NCBI GenBank assembly: GCA_000466585.1
Contig: KE993462.1
Span: 71,258-135,257, forward strand
Length of the DNA: 64,000 nucleotides
Origin: Clostridiales bacterium oral taxon 876 str. F0540
GTDB taxonomy: Bacteria; Bacillota; Clostridia; Clostridiales; Clostridiaceae
Direction of reading: 5' to 3'
The position numbers were made by a program, and so were the translations under genes. Numbering within the stretch: position 1 is the first letter of the stretch; every line of letters begins with the position of its first letter. Below the pieces are notes generated by a model. The model was not told the origin of the DNA and made no database searches. It worked only from the letters and a program-made list of their open reading frames with translations. This document shows positions 49,678 through 58,745 of this stretch, one piece after another.

Positions 49678-52419
49678 ATGAAACGAATTGAAAATGTTTT
49701 CGAAGCATTGAAACAATTATGTTTAGAACAATATAAGGAAAATAGAACTATTGTAGGAGTATCGGCTAATACAATATCAAGTTTATTAGGTATTCAAAGA
49801 ACTAATACTTCAAGTGATTTAAATAAATTATTTAAGGAAAAAAGAATAGAAAAGGTAGAGGGTAAACCGGTACTCTATAAAGTTGATAGTATACAATTAA
49901 GAGAAACAAGTTTGAAACATAAAGAAGGTTTGGAAGAGAATGGTGTAAGTATAGTTGAGGGATCAGATAACACTGGAGATGTATTTGAAGGAATTATTGG
50001 AGCTAAATTAAGTTTGAAAAACTCGGTTCAACAAGCAAGGGCTGCTATTATTTATCCCCCTAATGGTCTTCATACATTACTTTTAGGAGAGACAGGAACG
50101 GGAAAATCAATGTTTGCTGAAACCATGTATAAATACGCAAAGGAAATAGGTAAAATTAAAAGTAATAGCCCGTTTGTAGCTTTTAACTGTGCTGATTATG
50201 CAAATAATCCTCAACTCTTGATGGCACAACTTTTTGGAGTAAAAAAAGGCGCTTATACAGGAGCCGAAAGAGATAGAGTAGGTCTTGTAGAAAAAGCAAA
50301 TGAAGGAATACTGTTTTTAGATGAAATACACAGGTTGCCTCCAGAAGGACAAGAAATGCTTTTTTATTTGATAGATAAGGGAATTTATAGAAGGCTAGGA
50401 GATCCAAATACTCAATACCATGCCAAGCTATTAATTATTTGTGCTACTACAGAAAATATAGAATCAACTCTTCTGAAAACATTTACAAGAAGAATACCTA
50501 TGATTATTAAACTTCCTTCATTGAAAGATAGGACTATAGATGAAAGATATCAACTAGTAAAAAGTTTTTTTAAGATAGAAGCGACAAGTATCAAGTCAGA
50601 TATCCATGTGACTTCGAACGCATTAAAAGCATTATTGCTCTATGATTGTTCAAACAATATAGGACAATTAAAGAGCGATGTTAAGCTATGTTGCGCAAAA
50701 GCATTTCTGGAAAATATGATGAGAAGAAACAAGCAAATATGTGTACATAGTGAAGATATGCCGGATTATGTTTTAAGAGGTGTCTTTAAATATAAGGAGT
50801 ACAAGGAGGAAGTTGATAGCTTTATAAATAAAGACTTGATAAAGTTTTCAATTAGTGGAAGCAATGGCTTGGAAACTGAAGACAGAAAAATATTTAATTT
50901 TTATGAAGCCTTAGAAGAAAAACGAAGGTTATTAGAGGATAAAGGTGTAAGTGAAAAAGACATTAAACTCATAATGAGTCTTGATATAGATACATACTTA
51001 AAAAAGTATATTTTAAATATCGACGATGAAAACTTAGAGGAACTATACAAAGTTGTTGATAAGAGAATAGTAAATGCAGTTGAGGAATTCTTGAAATATG
51101 CCGGTGAAAATCTGAAAAGAAGATATAGTTCTAAAATATTGCATGCGCTTTCAATGCATTTGGCAAGTGCAATTGAAAGAATTAGCAGTGGTAAGGAAAT
51201 TCAAAACCATCAATTAGAGGATATGAAGAATCAATATAAAAAAGAATTCAATATTTCTTTTGAACTAAAGGCAAAAGTAAAAAAGCTATTCAACATGGAT
51301 TTGCCAGAGTCAGAAATAGGATTTATTACTATGTTTCTAACTATGGATGAAGAAGAGAGTCATGAGGGAAAAGTTGCAATATTGGTTGCGATGCATGGCG
51401 AATCAGCAGCTACTTCAATAGCTGATGTGGCTAATCGGCTCTTAGAAGAAAATTATGCTATAGGATATAATATGCCTTTAGATCAGAAACCTGAAATTGC
51501 ACTTGAAAGAATGATTGAAATAGTTAAGAAAATAAATAGTGGTAAAGGTGTAGTTCTTATGGTTGACATGGGGTCTTTAGTATTTTTTGGAGATATGATT
51601 TATGAAAGAACAAAGATTCCAGTAAAAACTATTGAAATGGTATCCACTCCTATGGTACTTGAAGGCACCAGAAAAGCTTTGCTTAATTCATCGTTAGAAG
51701 ATGTATATGATTCTTGTACAAAACTAAGCCCTTATATAGGGAGAATTTATAAAGAAGAGTATAGATTTAATGAAGGATTTAAAAATGATGTAATTCTAAC
51801 CGCGTGTGTTACTGGACAAGGTACAGCACTCAAGTTAAAGTCAATACTAGAAGAAAAAATAGAAATTTCTAAGTTTGGTATTGATATAATTCCAATTGAA
51901 ATATCTGATAGAGTAAAATTTAAGGACAATATAAGCAATTTGAAAAAACAAAAAAATGTTTTAGCTGTAGTTAGTGCTATAAATCCACAGGATGAAGAAT
52001 TGCTTTACGTATCCACATCAGAAGTATTTAACAAAGAGAAATTAATAAAACTAAAAGAAATGCTAAATATTATTCAGACAATAAATAATATGGAGGATGT
52101 TATTGACGAATCTGTTGATATAGATGCTCCTAAATATATCAAAGCATTTAAGAGGTTTTATATCTGCTTATTAAATTCAAATGTAACTGTTAGTGAGGAT
52201 ATCTTGTTAGGATTGATCTTACATTTAGCATGTGTAGTTGAAAGAATACAAAAGGGTATGGAACTTATACACATTAATGCTAAAACAAGATTAGTTGAAG
52301 AGCATTTAAATGAATATACGATAGTGAAAAATGCCGCAAAGTCCATAGAAAATGACTTTAATATAAATCTAGTAAAAGAAGACTATATAAATATAATGAA
52401 AATAGTATATTTTTTATAA
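49678..52419 (+). CDS. LevR-type sigma-54 activator with PTS regulatory domains
   Basis: A 913-residue transcription activator. An N-terminal winged helix (about 1-75) is followed by a sigma-54 AAA+ domain with GETGTGKS, the GAYTGA loop that contacts sigma-54, and FLDEIHR; then PRD1 (histidine in HALSMHLASAIERI), an EIIA-mannose-like domain (VAMHGESAATSI), an EIIB-like domain (ACVTGQGTALK) and PRD2 (LHLACVVERIQKG). HPr and EIIB phosphorylate these domains to set activity. It lies immediately upstream of the sigma-54 promoter of the cellobiose-type operon, which it surely controls. ATG 49678 follows GGCGGTGA. Confidence 0.93.
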   Translation: MKRIENVFEALKQLCLEQYKENRTIVGVSANTISSLLGIQRTNTSSDLNKLFKEKRIEKVEGKPVLYKVDSIQLRETSLKHKEGLEENGVSIVEGSDNTGDVFEGIIGAKLSLKNSVQQARAAIIYPPNGLHTLLLGETGTGKSMFAETMYKYAKEIGKIKSNSPFVAFNCADYANNPQLLMAQLFGVKKGAYTGAERDRVGLVEKANEGILFLDEIHRLPPEGQEMLFYLIDKGIYRRLGDPNTQYHAKLLIICATTENIESTLLKTFTRRIPMIIKLPSLKDRTIDERYQLVKSFFKIEATSIKSDIHVTSNALKALLLYDCSNNIGQLKSDVKLCCAKAFLENMMRRNKQICVHSEDMPDYVLRGVFKYKEYKEEVDSFINKDLIKFSISGSNGLETEDRKIFNFYEALEEKRRLLEDKGVSEKDIKLIMSLDIDTYLKKYILNIDDENLEELYKVVDKRIVNAVEEFLKYAGENLKRRYSSKILHALSMHLASAIERISSGKEIQNHQLEDMKNQYKKEFNISFELKAKVKKLFNMDLPESEIGFITMFLTMDEEESHEGKVAILVAMHGESAATSIADVANRLLEENYAIGYNMPLDQKPEIALERMIEIVKKINSGKGVVLMVDMGSLVFFGDMIYERTKIPVKTIEMVSTPMVLEGTRKALLNSSLEDVYDSCTKLSPYIGRIYKEEYRFNEGFKNDVILTACVTGQGTALKLKSILEEKIEISKFGIDIIPIEISDRVKFKDNISNLKKQKNVLAVVSAINPQDEELLYVSTSEVFNKEKLIKLKEMLNIIQTINNMEDVIDESVDIDAPKYIKAFKRFYICLLNSNVTVSEDILLGLILHLACVVERIQKGMELIHINAKTRLVEEHLNEYTIVKNAAKSIENDFNINLVKEDYINIMKIVYFL

Positions 52420-52425
52420 TACACT

Positions 52426-52479
52426 TTCGATACACTTATGTGTATCGAATAACGTTTACATAGGTGTATAACGATACAC
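52426..52479. promoter_or_regulatory. Upstream activating sequences for the LevR-type activator
   Basis: TTCGATACAC-TTAT-GTGTATCGAA (52426-52449) is a perfect 10-bp dyad. GTGTAT-AACG-ATACAC (52464-52479) repeats its inner half. They lie 58-111 bp before the -24 element, a normal place for enhancer-binding proteins. Confidence 0.75.
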
Positions 52480-52536
52480 ATAATACAGGTTATAATAAGA
52501 TATTGATTTTTAGTATCTTATTATAACTTTTTAATT

Positions 52537-52553
52537 TTGGCATGGGACTTGCT
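52537..52553 (+). promoter_or_regulatory. Sigma-54 promoter of the cellobiose-type PTS operon
   Basis: TTGGCATGGGACTTGCT matches the -24/-12 consensus TGGCAC-N5-TTGCW, with GG at 52539-52540 and GC at 52551-52552. Confidence 0.88.
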
Positions 52554-52596
52554 TAAAATAATTACGTAGGATAAGTATAATTGAGGAGGAATGCAA

Positions 52597-53859
52597 ATGG
52601 AAAAATTTTTTAATTTTTTTCAAGAAAAAATGATTCCACCACTCGTAAAGGTTGGAAATCAAAGACATCTTGTGGCAATTCGTAATGGACTTGCTATAAC
52701 TATTCCATTTATCATTGTTGGAAGTATATTTCTTATTTTAGGGAATCTACCATTCTCATGGTGGGCTGATTTTATCGGAGACTTCGGAAACAAAATGAAT
52801 GTTGTTGTAAACTCTTCATTTGGGGTTTTAGGTGTTCTTGCCGCTATAGGAATTGGATATTACTTAGCAAAAGGTTATGGACTAGATCCTATAACTGGAT
52901 CAGTAATATCTTTTGTAGCTTTCTTAATGACACAAGTTACAGAAGATTTTAAAATGGATATAAGTAAATTTGGCTCAGAGGGACTTTTTACAGCAATAAT
53001 AGTTTCTATCTTTGCTATAGAAGTTTTAAGATTTTTTATAAAGAAAGACATAGTTGTAAAGCTGCCTGAAGGAGTTCCTCCGGCTGTAGGTAACTCTTTC
53101 GTAGCACTTACACCTTCTTTAGCAGTCATTATTATTCTTTGGGTAGTAAGGGTAGTTTTAGGATTCGATATATCAGGATTTATAACTACAATATTCAGCC
53201 CAATAGTTTTTGCTCTCAATACTTTACCAGGAATATTGGTTTACAGCGCATTAGTAACTTTGCTATGGTCTGCAGGTATTCATGGTGACATGGCGCTTGA
53301 AGGTGTAGCGGATCCAATTTTTCTTCAATTTTTAACTGCTAATACAGCAGCATTTATGGCTCATAAGCCAGTACCATATGTTACAGCATCAGGGTTCTAT
53401 TCGTTATTTGTTAATGTTGGTGGAACAGGTGCAACTTTGTGTTTAGTATTATTGATGCTTAAATCAAAGAGCAAGCTATATAAATCTTTAGGAAGAGTTG
53501 CTTTTCCATCGGCTTGTTTTGAAATAAATGAGCCGGTAATATTTGGTTTTCCAGTAGTTTTAAATCCAGTAATATTGTTACCGTTTACTTTAGTACCATT
53601 AGTTCTTACAACATTATCTTATCTTTTAATGTATTTTAATATTATAGGGAGGCCGGTGGCGATGGTTCCATGGACAATGCCGCCGATAATAGGACCATTT
53701 ATTGCAACCGGAGGAGATTGGAGGGCAGCTTTATGGTCAGCTGTATCACTTGTAATCGCAATGGTTATTTACTATCCATTCTTTAAAACAGCAGAGAAGC
53801 AACAATTGGTAAACGAAGCAAATGATGCAGCAGCAGAAGCTCAATCTGTTCAGGCATAG
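52597..53859 (+). CDS. celB: PTS EIIC, lactose/cellobiose family
   Basis: The membrane channel of a beta-glucoside PTS, 420 residues with about 10 helices. NGLAITIPFIIVGSIFLILGN near the start and SPACFEINEPVIFGFPVVLNP-like NEPVIFGFP are diagnostic of the Lac/Cel family. ATG 52597 is preferred (AGGAGGA eight bases upstream). With EIIB and EIIA it imports cellobiose or another beta-diglucoside as the 6-phosphate. The operon starts from the sigma-54 promoter. Confidence 0.92.
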   Translation: MEKFFNFFQEKMIPPLVKVGNQRHLVAIRNGLAITIPFIIVGSIFLILGNLPFSWWADFIGDFGNKMNVVVNSSFGVLGVLAAIGIGYYLAKGYGLDPITGSVISFVAFLMTQVTEDFKMDISKFGSEGLFTAIIVSIFAIEVLRFFIKKDIVVKLPEGVPPAVGNSFVALTPSLAVIIILWVVRVVLGFDISGFITTIFSPIVFALNTLPGILVYSALVTLLWSAGIHGDMALEGVADPIFLQFLTANTAAFMAHKPVPYVTASGFYSLFVNVGGTGATLCLVLLMLKSKSKLYKSLGRVAFPSACFEINEPVIFGFPVVLNPVILLPFTLVPLVLTTLSYLLMYFNIIGRPVAMVPWTMPPIIGPFIATGGDWRAALWSAVSLVIAMVIYYPFFKTAEKQQLVNEANDAAAEAQSVQA

Positions 53860-53953
53860 CTAAAAAAATTTAGGTTTCAGGAGCTGTATAAAATATACAG
53901 TTCCCGATTTATTAATATAAAAGAATGGGTTTTATTTTTTAGGAGGAATGAAA

Positions 53954-54259
53954 ATGAAAGTTTTATTAATGTGCGCAGCTGGAATGTCAACAAGTCTACT
54001 AGTTACTAAGATGGAAAAGTACGCAAAAGAAAAGGGGATAAATGATATATTAATAAAAGCCGAACCAGTCGAAGATCTCGATAAGAATATTGATAAATAT
54101 GATGTGTTTTTACTAGGTCCGCAAGTAAAGTATAAGGAAAAATGGGTAAAAGAAATAGTTGAAGGAGTGGGAAAAAAGTATACATGTATTCCTCCTCAAG
54201 TATATGGAATGGTAGATGGTAAAAAAACTTTAGAGCTTGCTTTAGAATTACTAAAATAA
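53954..54259 (+). CDS. celA: PTS EIIB, lactose/cellobiose family
   Basis: A 101-residue EIIB with the phospho-cysteine loop LLMCAAGMSTSLL near the N-terminus and the conserved LLGPQVKYK. ATG 53954 has AGGAGG seven bases upstream. It transfers phosphate from EIIA to the incoming sugar. The 94-bp gap after EIIC holds an imperfect GGAGCTGTATA/TATACAGTTCC dyad (about 53880-53905), probably an mRNA processing or pausing structure. Confidence 0.92.
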   Translation: MKVLLMCAAGMSTSLLVTKMEKYAKEKGINDILIKAEPVEDLDKNIDKYDVFLLGPQVKYKEKWVKEIVEGVGKKYTCIPPQVYGMVDGKKTLELALELLK

Positions 54260-54280
54260 GTTATAATGGAGGCAAAAATT

Positions 54281-54613
54281 ATGGGCTTAGAAGAAATAGT
54301 TTTTACAATAATAAGTCATGCAGGAAGTGCAAAATCAATGTGTTTTGAGGCTTTACGTTTAGCAAGAAATGGAGATTTTCAAACAGCAGAGGCTCTTATT
54401 AATAAAGCTAAAGAAGAACTTTATGAAACGCATGATATTCAGAATAATATGATTCAAAAAGAGGCTTGCGGAGAAAGACAAGAAGTGACTTTACTTTTAA
54501 TGCACGCAGAGGATCATTTGATGAACGCAATGCTTGCAAAGGATTTAATTGAAGAGATGATAGAGATGTATAAGGAAAATAAGAAGTATAGGGAGATGCT
54601 CATAAATGACTAA
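54281..54613 (+). CDS. celC: PTS EIIA, lactose/cellobiose family
   Basis: A 110-residue helical EIIA that forms a trimer. The phospho-histidine is in LLLMHAEDHLM, preceded by EEIVFTIISHAGSAKSMCFEAL. ATG 54281 follows GGAGG. It receives phosphate from HPr. It overlaps the glycosidase gene by eight bases. Confidence 0.92.
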   Translation: MGLEEIVFTIISHAGSAKSMCFEALRLARNGDFQTAEALINKAKEELYETHDIQNNMIQKEACGERQEVTLLLMHAEDHLMNAMLAKDLIEEMIEMYKENKKYREMLIND

Positions 54614-55916
54614 AAAGGGACTCAAAATTGTAACTATAGGTGGCGGGTCAAGTTATACTCCAGAACTTATTGAAGGATTTATTAAAAGATATTCGGAGTT
54701 GCCTGTAAAGGAACTTTATCTTGTTGATGTACAAGAAGGAAAAGAGAAGCTAGAAATTGTAGGAAAACTTGCAAAACGAATGGTTGAAAAAGCAGGGCTT
54801 GATATTGACATACAACTGACTTTGGATAGAAGAAAGGCTATAAAAGGTGCAGACTTCGTAACAACTCAATTTAGAGTTGGGCAGCTTGATGCTAGAATTA
54901 GGGATGAAAAAATACCATTAAAATATGGTGTTATAGGACAGGAAACAACTGGGGCTGGAGGATTTGCCAAGGCGCAAAGAACCATTCCCGTTATACTTGA
55001 TATATGCAGAGATATTGAAGAATTAGCTCCAAACGCTTGGTTAATTAATTTTACTAATCCATCAGGAATAGTTACAGAAGCAGTATTAAAGCATACTAAT
55101 GTTAAATCTGTAGGACTTTGTAATGTTCCAATTGGTATGGTTAATGGTGTGGCTGATATACTGGGAGTGGATGCTGCACGAATAAAAATGGATTTTGTTG
55201 GACTTAATCATCTTGTGTGGGGAAGCAAAATTTATCTTGATGGAGAAGATATAACTGTAAAATTAATTGATGAAGTAGCTAGTGGAAAAAACATGTCAAT
55301 GAAAAATATTAAGGAGTTCCCTTGGGAGAAAGAGTTTATAAAATCCTTAGGCATGTTTCCTTGCCCATATCATAGATACTATTACATGCCAGATGTAATG
55401 CTTAAAGAAGAGAAGAAAGCAGCAGAAACAGAAGGGACTAGAGGAGAAGTGGTAAAGGCTACTGAACATGAATTATTTGAGCTTTATAAAGATCCTAATT
55501 TAAATATAAAACCACCTCAGCTTGCCAAAAGAGGTGGAGCACATTATTCTGATGCTGCATGTTCATTAATAAGCTCTATATATAATGATAAAAGAGATAT
55601 TCAAGTCGTGAATGTAAGAAATAATGGTGCTATTTCAGATCTTAATGATGACGTGGTGATTGAAACAAACTGTATAATTGGAAAAGATTCTATTAGGCCG
55701 ATAAATATAGGTCATGTGCCTGCTAAAATTAGAGGAATTATGCAGTGCGTTAAGGCTTATGAAGAATTAACTGTCGAAGCAGGAGTTTCAGGAAACTACT
55801 ATACTTCATTGCAGGCACTAACTATTCACCCCTTAGTACCATCAGCAGATATAGCAAAAAAGATATTAGATGATATTATTAAAGAAAATAAGGATTATTT
55901 ACCGCAATACAAATAA
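54606..55916 (+). CDS. 6-phospho-beta-glucosidase, GH4 family
   Basis: An NAD+- and Mn2+-dependent glycosidase of family GH4, 436 residues. It has the Rossmann start TIGGGSSYTPELIEGF, NFTNPSG, the metal ligand cysteine in GLCNVPIG, the histidine in GLNHLVWG and MFPCPYHRYYY. It hydrolyses the 6-phospho-beta-glucoside delivered by the PTS in the cytosol by an oxidation-elimination mechanism. It is the last gene of the operon, so import and cleavage are co-induced. Confidence 0.93.
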   Translation: MTKKGLKIVTIGGGSSYTPELIEGFIKRYSELPVKELYLVDVQEGKEKLEIVGKLAKRMVEKAGLDIDIQLTLDRRKAIKGADFVTTQFRVGQLDARIRDEKIPLKYGVIGQETTGAGGFAKAQRTIPVILDICRDIEELAPNAWLINFTNPSGIVTEAVLKHTNVKSVGLCNVPIGMVNGVADILGVDAARIKMDFVGLNHLVWGSKIYLDGEDITVKLIDEVASGKNMSMKNIKEFPWEKEFIKSLGMFPCPYHRYYYMPDVMLKEEKKAAETEGTRGEVVKATEHELFELYKDPNLNIKPPQLAKRGGAHYSDAACSLISSIYNDKRDIQVVNVRNNGAISDLNDDVVIETNCIIGKDSIRPINIGHVPAKIRGIMQCVKAYEELTVEAGVSGNYYTSLQALTIHPLVPSADIAKKILDDIIKENKDYLPQYK

Positions 55917-55917
55917 T

Positions 55918-55961
55918 AAATAGGCTTTCTTCTAACTAATTAGAAGAAGCCTATTTATTTA
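55918..55961. terminator. Bidirectional terminator
   Basis: AAATAGGCTT and TTCTTCTAA pair almost perfectly with TTAGAAGAAGCCTATTT, with A/T runs on both sides. It separates the GH4 gene from the convergent hxlR gene. Confidence 0.85.
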
Positions 55962-56267
55962 AGTCCACATCTCAGCCCACTTTTGAATTTCATCCATAGA
56001 CTTTTCTAAAGCTCTTCCTTTTTCGGTAAGCTCATACTCAATTCTCACAGGCATCTCAGGATAAACATTACGTGAGATAATACCTTGCTCTTCAAGCTCT
56101 TTAAATCGTTCAGTGAGCATACGAGCACTCAAATTAGGAATAATTTCTTGTATATCTGAAAATCTTTTAGGGCCACTGAGTAAAGATCTAATAATTAATC
56201 CTGTCCAGCGCTTTCCTAAAAGCTCAAAAGCTGCTTCAAATCGTGGACACATTTGAAATTTATCCAT
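55959..56267 (-). CDS. HxlR-family (DUF24) redox-type regulator
   Basis: A 102-residue winged-helix regulator of the HxlR/YodB/HypR group. It shows the CPRFEAAFELLGKRWTGLIIRSLL start with the conserved N-terminal cysteine (C7) that acts as redox switch in relatives, and the RFSDIQEIIPNLSARMLTERFKELEEQGII recognition region. ATG 56267 is preferred (GGAG nine bases upstream). It is divergent from a nitroreductase gene, the arrangement found for the electrophile-sensing HypR/HypO pair of Bacillus, so it probably controls it. Confidence 0.88.
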   Translation of the reverse strand: MDKFQMCPRFEAAFELLGKRWTGLIIRSLLSGPKRFSDIQEIIPNLSARMLTERFKELEEQGIISRNVYPEMPVRIEYELTEKGRALEKSMDEIQKWAEMWT

Positions 56268-56298
56268 GCTTATCATCTCCTATAATTATTATAACATA

Positions 56299-56351
56299 TT
56301 TACTTGACAAAAGTAAGTAAAAAAATATAATATAGTTATATAAAGTAACTA
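56299..56351. promoter_or_regulatory. Nitroreductase promoter with two dyads (HxlR operator)
   Basis: TTGACA (56304-56309), 16 bp, and TATAAT (56326-56331) form the promoter. TTACTT-N5-AAGTAA (56300-56316) overlaps the -35 box and TAGTTA-N7-TAACTA (56333-56351) covers the start, as expected for a DUF24 regulator. Confidence 0.7.
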
Positions 56352-56403
56352 ATTTATGTTTTACATAATAACTGAATTATATAGTAATACGGAGGGGTTT
56401 GTA

Positions 56404-57033
56404 ATGGCTGAACTTAAAAATATTATAGAAGAGAGACGATCAGCTAATAATTTTATTAAGGGTATAAAAGTACCTAAACAGGATTTTATTGATATATTTG
56501 AAATGTTAAAGCTTGCACCATCCTGTTTTAATATTCAACATGCAAATTATTTAGTTATAACTGATGAAGAAAAAAAAGAGGCATTAAGAGAAGCTGCATT
56601 TAATCAGTATAAGGTTCATACAGCTTCTGCAGCTATTATTGTACTTGGAGACAAAGAAGCATATAAAAAGGCAGATAAAATTTATTCAGGAATGCTTAAT
56701 TTAAGAATGATATCACAATTTGATTATGATAAAATGCTGGATGATATAAATAGTATGTATGAAGGAAGAGGACAATTATTCCAAAGAGATGAAGCAATAA
56801 GAAATGCCTCTTTGTCAGCTATGATGTTTATGCTTATTGCTAAGGATAAAGGCTGGGATACATGCCCCATGATAGGTTTTGATTCTGAAAAAGTTAAGGA
56901 ATTATTTAATATTCCGGAAAATTTAGAACCTGTAATGCTTATAACCATGGGAAAGGAAGATACAAGTAAAAGGAGATTTAGAGGATACAGGAAGCCGGTA
57001 GGAGAGTTTGTTGTCTTCGAAGAATTTAAATAG
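56404..57033 (+). CDS. FMN-dependent nitroreductase-family protein
   Basis: A 209-residue nitroreductase. The family start IIEERRSANNF with LKLAPSCFNIQHANYLVI binds FMN, and the C-terminal KDKGWDTCPMIGFDSEKVKELFNIP completes the site. ATG 56404 (GGAGGGG upstream) replaces the longer frame. Relatives reduce nitro compounds or quinones with NAD(P)H. Controlled by the divergent HxlR protein, it is likely part of a response to reactive electrophiles. Confidence 0.88.
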   Translation: MAELKNIIEERRSANNFIKGIKVPKQDFIDIFEMLKLAPSCFNIQHANYLVITDEEKKEALREAAFNQYKVHTASAAIIVLGDKEAYKKADKIYSGMLNLRMISQFDYDKMLDDINSMYEGRGQLFQRDEAIRNASLSAMMFMLIAKDKGWDTCPMIGFDSEKVKELFNIPENLEPVMLITMGKEDTSKRRFRGYRKPVGEFVVFEEFK

Positions 57034-57092
57034 TTGACAAATACAGAAATAATTCGTACACTAACTATATAATTAGTATACGAATTATTTCT
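57034..57092 (+). promoter_or_regulatory. Promoter with a 20-bp-arm palindrome (MarR operator)
   Basis: TTGACA at 57034-57039, 17 bp, and TACACT at 57057-57062 form the promoter. The arms 57045-57064 and 57073-57092 are inverted copies with one mismatch and contain AATTCGTA. They cover the -10 box, so a dimeric repressor, probably the MarR protein at 57986, can block transcription. Confidence 0.75.
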
Positions 57093-57103
57093 GGAGGAAA
57101 ATT

Positions 57104-57961
57104 ATGATGGAAAAAATATTAGTTACTGGCTTTACTGGAAATGTAGGAAGTTTTGTAGGAAAATATCTTAAAGAGGAAGGCATTAATTATAAAGCTGCAG
57201 TTAGAAATGTTAAAAAGGCCAAGGAAATATACGGTGAAAATAATGATTATGTTGAGTTTGATTTTGAGAAGGCGAGTACTTTTGATAAAGCTCTTGATGA
57301 CGTAGATAAGGTGTTTTTGATGAGGCCCCCTGCTGTTTCTGATGCAAAGAGATACGTAAAGCCTTTCATAGAAAAAGCCAAGGAAAAGGGAATAAAACAA
57401 ATAGTATTTTTATCTTTAATGGGCATAGAGCATAACCCTATACCACCTCATTATAAAATTGAAAAATTTATTGTAGAGTCAGGAATTCCATATACATTTC
57501 TAAGACCAAGTTTTTTTATGCAAAACTTAGATACAACACATAGGTTTGATATTAAGGAAAACAATAATTTATTTATACCTGCAGGTAAATCAAAATCAAG
57601 TTTTATAGATACTAGAGACATAGGAGAGGCGGCAGCAAAAGTATTAGTAGAAGATGGGCATCTTAATAAGGCCTATACCTTAACCGGTGCAGAAGCATTA
57701 GATTATTATGAAGTAGCTGAGATTTTTTCAAAGACTTTAGGCCGAAAAGTAATATTTTCGAATCCATCACCCTTAAAGTTTAGAAAAGTTATGATAGATA
57801 GGGGAATAGATAAGAGTTTTGCAAATGTCATGGTAGGACTATATATGTCAACAAAGATGGGAATGGCAAAAAAAGTAACTCCTGAGCTTGAAAAACTTTT
57901 AGGAAGAAAACCAATCTCATTAGAAAAATACGTTCAAGATTATGTAGAGTGCTGGAAATAA
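57104..57961 (+). CDS. NmrA-like NAD(P)-binding oxidoreductase
   Basis: A 285-residue atypical short-chain dehydrogenase: Rossmann motif VTGFTGNVGSFV at the N-terminus, then FIVESGIPYTFLRPSFFMQNL and an FIDTRDIGEAAAKVL segment, as in NmrA and YtfG-type quinone reductases. NAD(P)H-dependent quinone reduction or NADP sensing are both possible. GGAGG precedes ATG 57104 (a second ATG at 57107 is equally possible). It forms an operon with a marR gene 24 bp downstream. Confidence 0.85.
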   Translation: MMEKILVTGFTGNVGSFVGKYLKEEGINYKAAVRNVKKAKEIYGENNDYVEFDFEKASTFDKALDDVDKVFLMRPPAVSDAKRYVKPFIEKAKEKGIKQIVFLSLMGIEHNPIPPHYKIEKFIVESGIPYTFLRPSFFMQNLDTTHRFDIKENNNLFIPAGKSKSSFIDTRDIGEAAAKVLVEDGHLNKAYTLTGAEALDYYEVAEIFSKTLGRKVIFSNPSPLKFRKVMIDRGIDKSFANVMVGLYMSTKMGMAKKVTPELEKLLGRKPISLEKYVQDYVECWK

Positions 57962-57985
57962 GATGTAATGAAAGGGGGATAGTTA

Positions 57986-58429
57986 TTGAAGAATTATAGC
58001 AGTGATAATATAGGATACCTTATAAATAAAGCATCACGTTCCCTAAGGTGGCAGCTGAATAAAAGTTTGGAAAAATATAACATAACCTCAACCCAATGGT
58101 CGGTATTAAAAGATTTAAACATTTTAAGTGAGAAAAATAGAAATCAAGAAGCTACGCCCGCAGCTATAGCTAACAGACTTAATATGGATAGACCTACAAT
58201 GTCAGGTGTAATGAACAGGCTTGTAAAAAATGGCTGGATAAAAACTGAAACTAATCCCGGAGATAAAAGATCGCAAATAATCAATCTTACAGACAAATCC
58301 AAAGATGTTCTATTTGAGCTTGAAGCCTTAAGTGATGAAATATTAATTCAAGCTTTAAAAGAATTTGAAACTGAAGAAAAAGAAATTTTAAAAGGGTTAT
58401 TGATAAGAATAATTGATAATCTTACTTAA
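57986..58429 (+). CDS. MarR-family regulator
   Basis: A 147-residue regulator of the MarR family with helix-turn-helix ATPAAIANRLNMDRPTMSGVMNRLVKNGWIKTETNPGDKRSQIINLT. The start is TTG 57986 after AAAGGGGG. It is cotranscribed with the NmrA-like gene and probably represses the shared promoter through the 48-bp palindrome at 57045-57092. There is no cysteine, so it is unlikely to be a thiol-based redox sensor; a ligand is more probable. Confidence 0.88.
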   Translation: MKNYSSDNIGYLINKASRSLRWQLNKSLEKYNITSTQWSVLKDLNILSEKNRNQEATPAAIANRLNMDRPTMSGVMNRLVKNGWIKTETNPGDKRSQIINLTDKSKDVLFELEALSDEILIQALKEFETEEKEILKGLLIRIIDNLT

Positions 58430-58434
58430 AATTA

Positions 58435-58462
58435 TTGACAGTTTTATATAAAATGCTATAAT
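58435..58462 (+). promoter_or_regulatory. thrS promoter
   Basis: TTGACA (58435-58440), 16 bp, TATAAT (58457-58462). It drives the T-box leader and thrS. Confidence 0.85.
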
Positions 58463-58468
58463 GTACTC

Positions 58469-58723
58469 AATATAAAAACATTAAACACTATGATGAGAAG
58501 AGTAAGCTTTCTATCATTTTCAGAGAGAGGATTTATTAGCTGGAAGGATCCTTAAATGCATAATGGCTGAAGACCACCTCAGAGTGACTCTAATAAAGTC
58601 CGGTAATTACGTTATAATTTTTCAAGTGGCTTATATTATATATAGGCAATTTGGGTGGAACCGCGGGAGAAGTATACACTCTCGTCCCATATTTTTATAT
58701 TTGGGACGGGAGTTTTTATTTTG
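58469..58723 (+). ncRNA. T-box leader (threonine)
   Basis: The antiterminator T-box sequence GGGTGGAACCGCGGG (58653-58667) is unmistakable. Before it lies a long stem I region; the likely specifier is ACC in GAAGACCACCTC (about 58569-58580), coding for threonine, which agrees with the downstream thrS. The terminator pairs CTCTCGTCCCA with TGGGACGGGAG (58679-58712), followed by TTTTTATTTT. Uncharged tRNA-Thr should stabilise the antiterminator and switch on thrS. Confidence 0.92.
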
Positions 58724-58745
58724 CTTAAATTTGTTAATAATAAAA

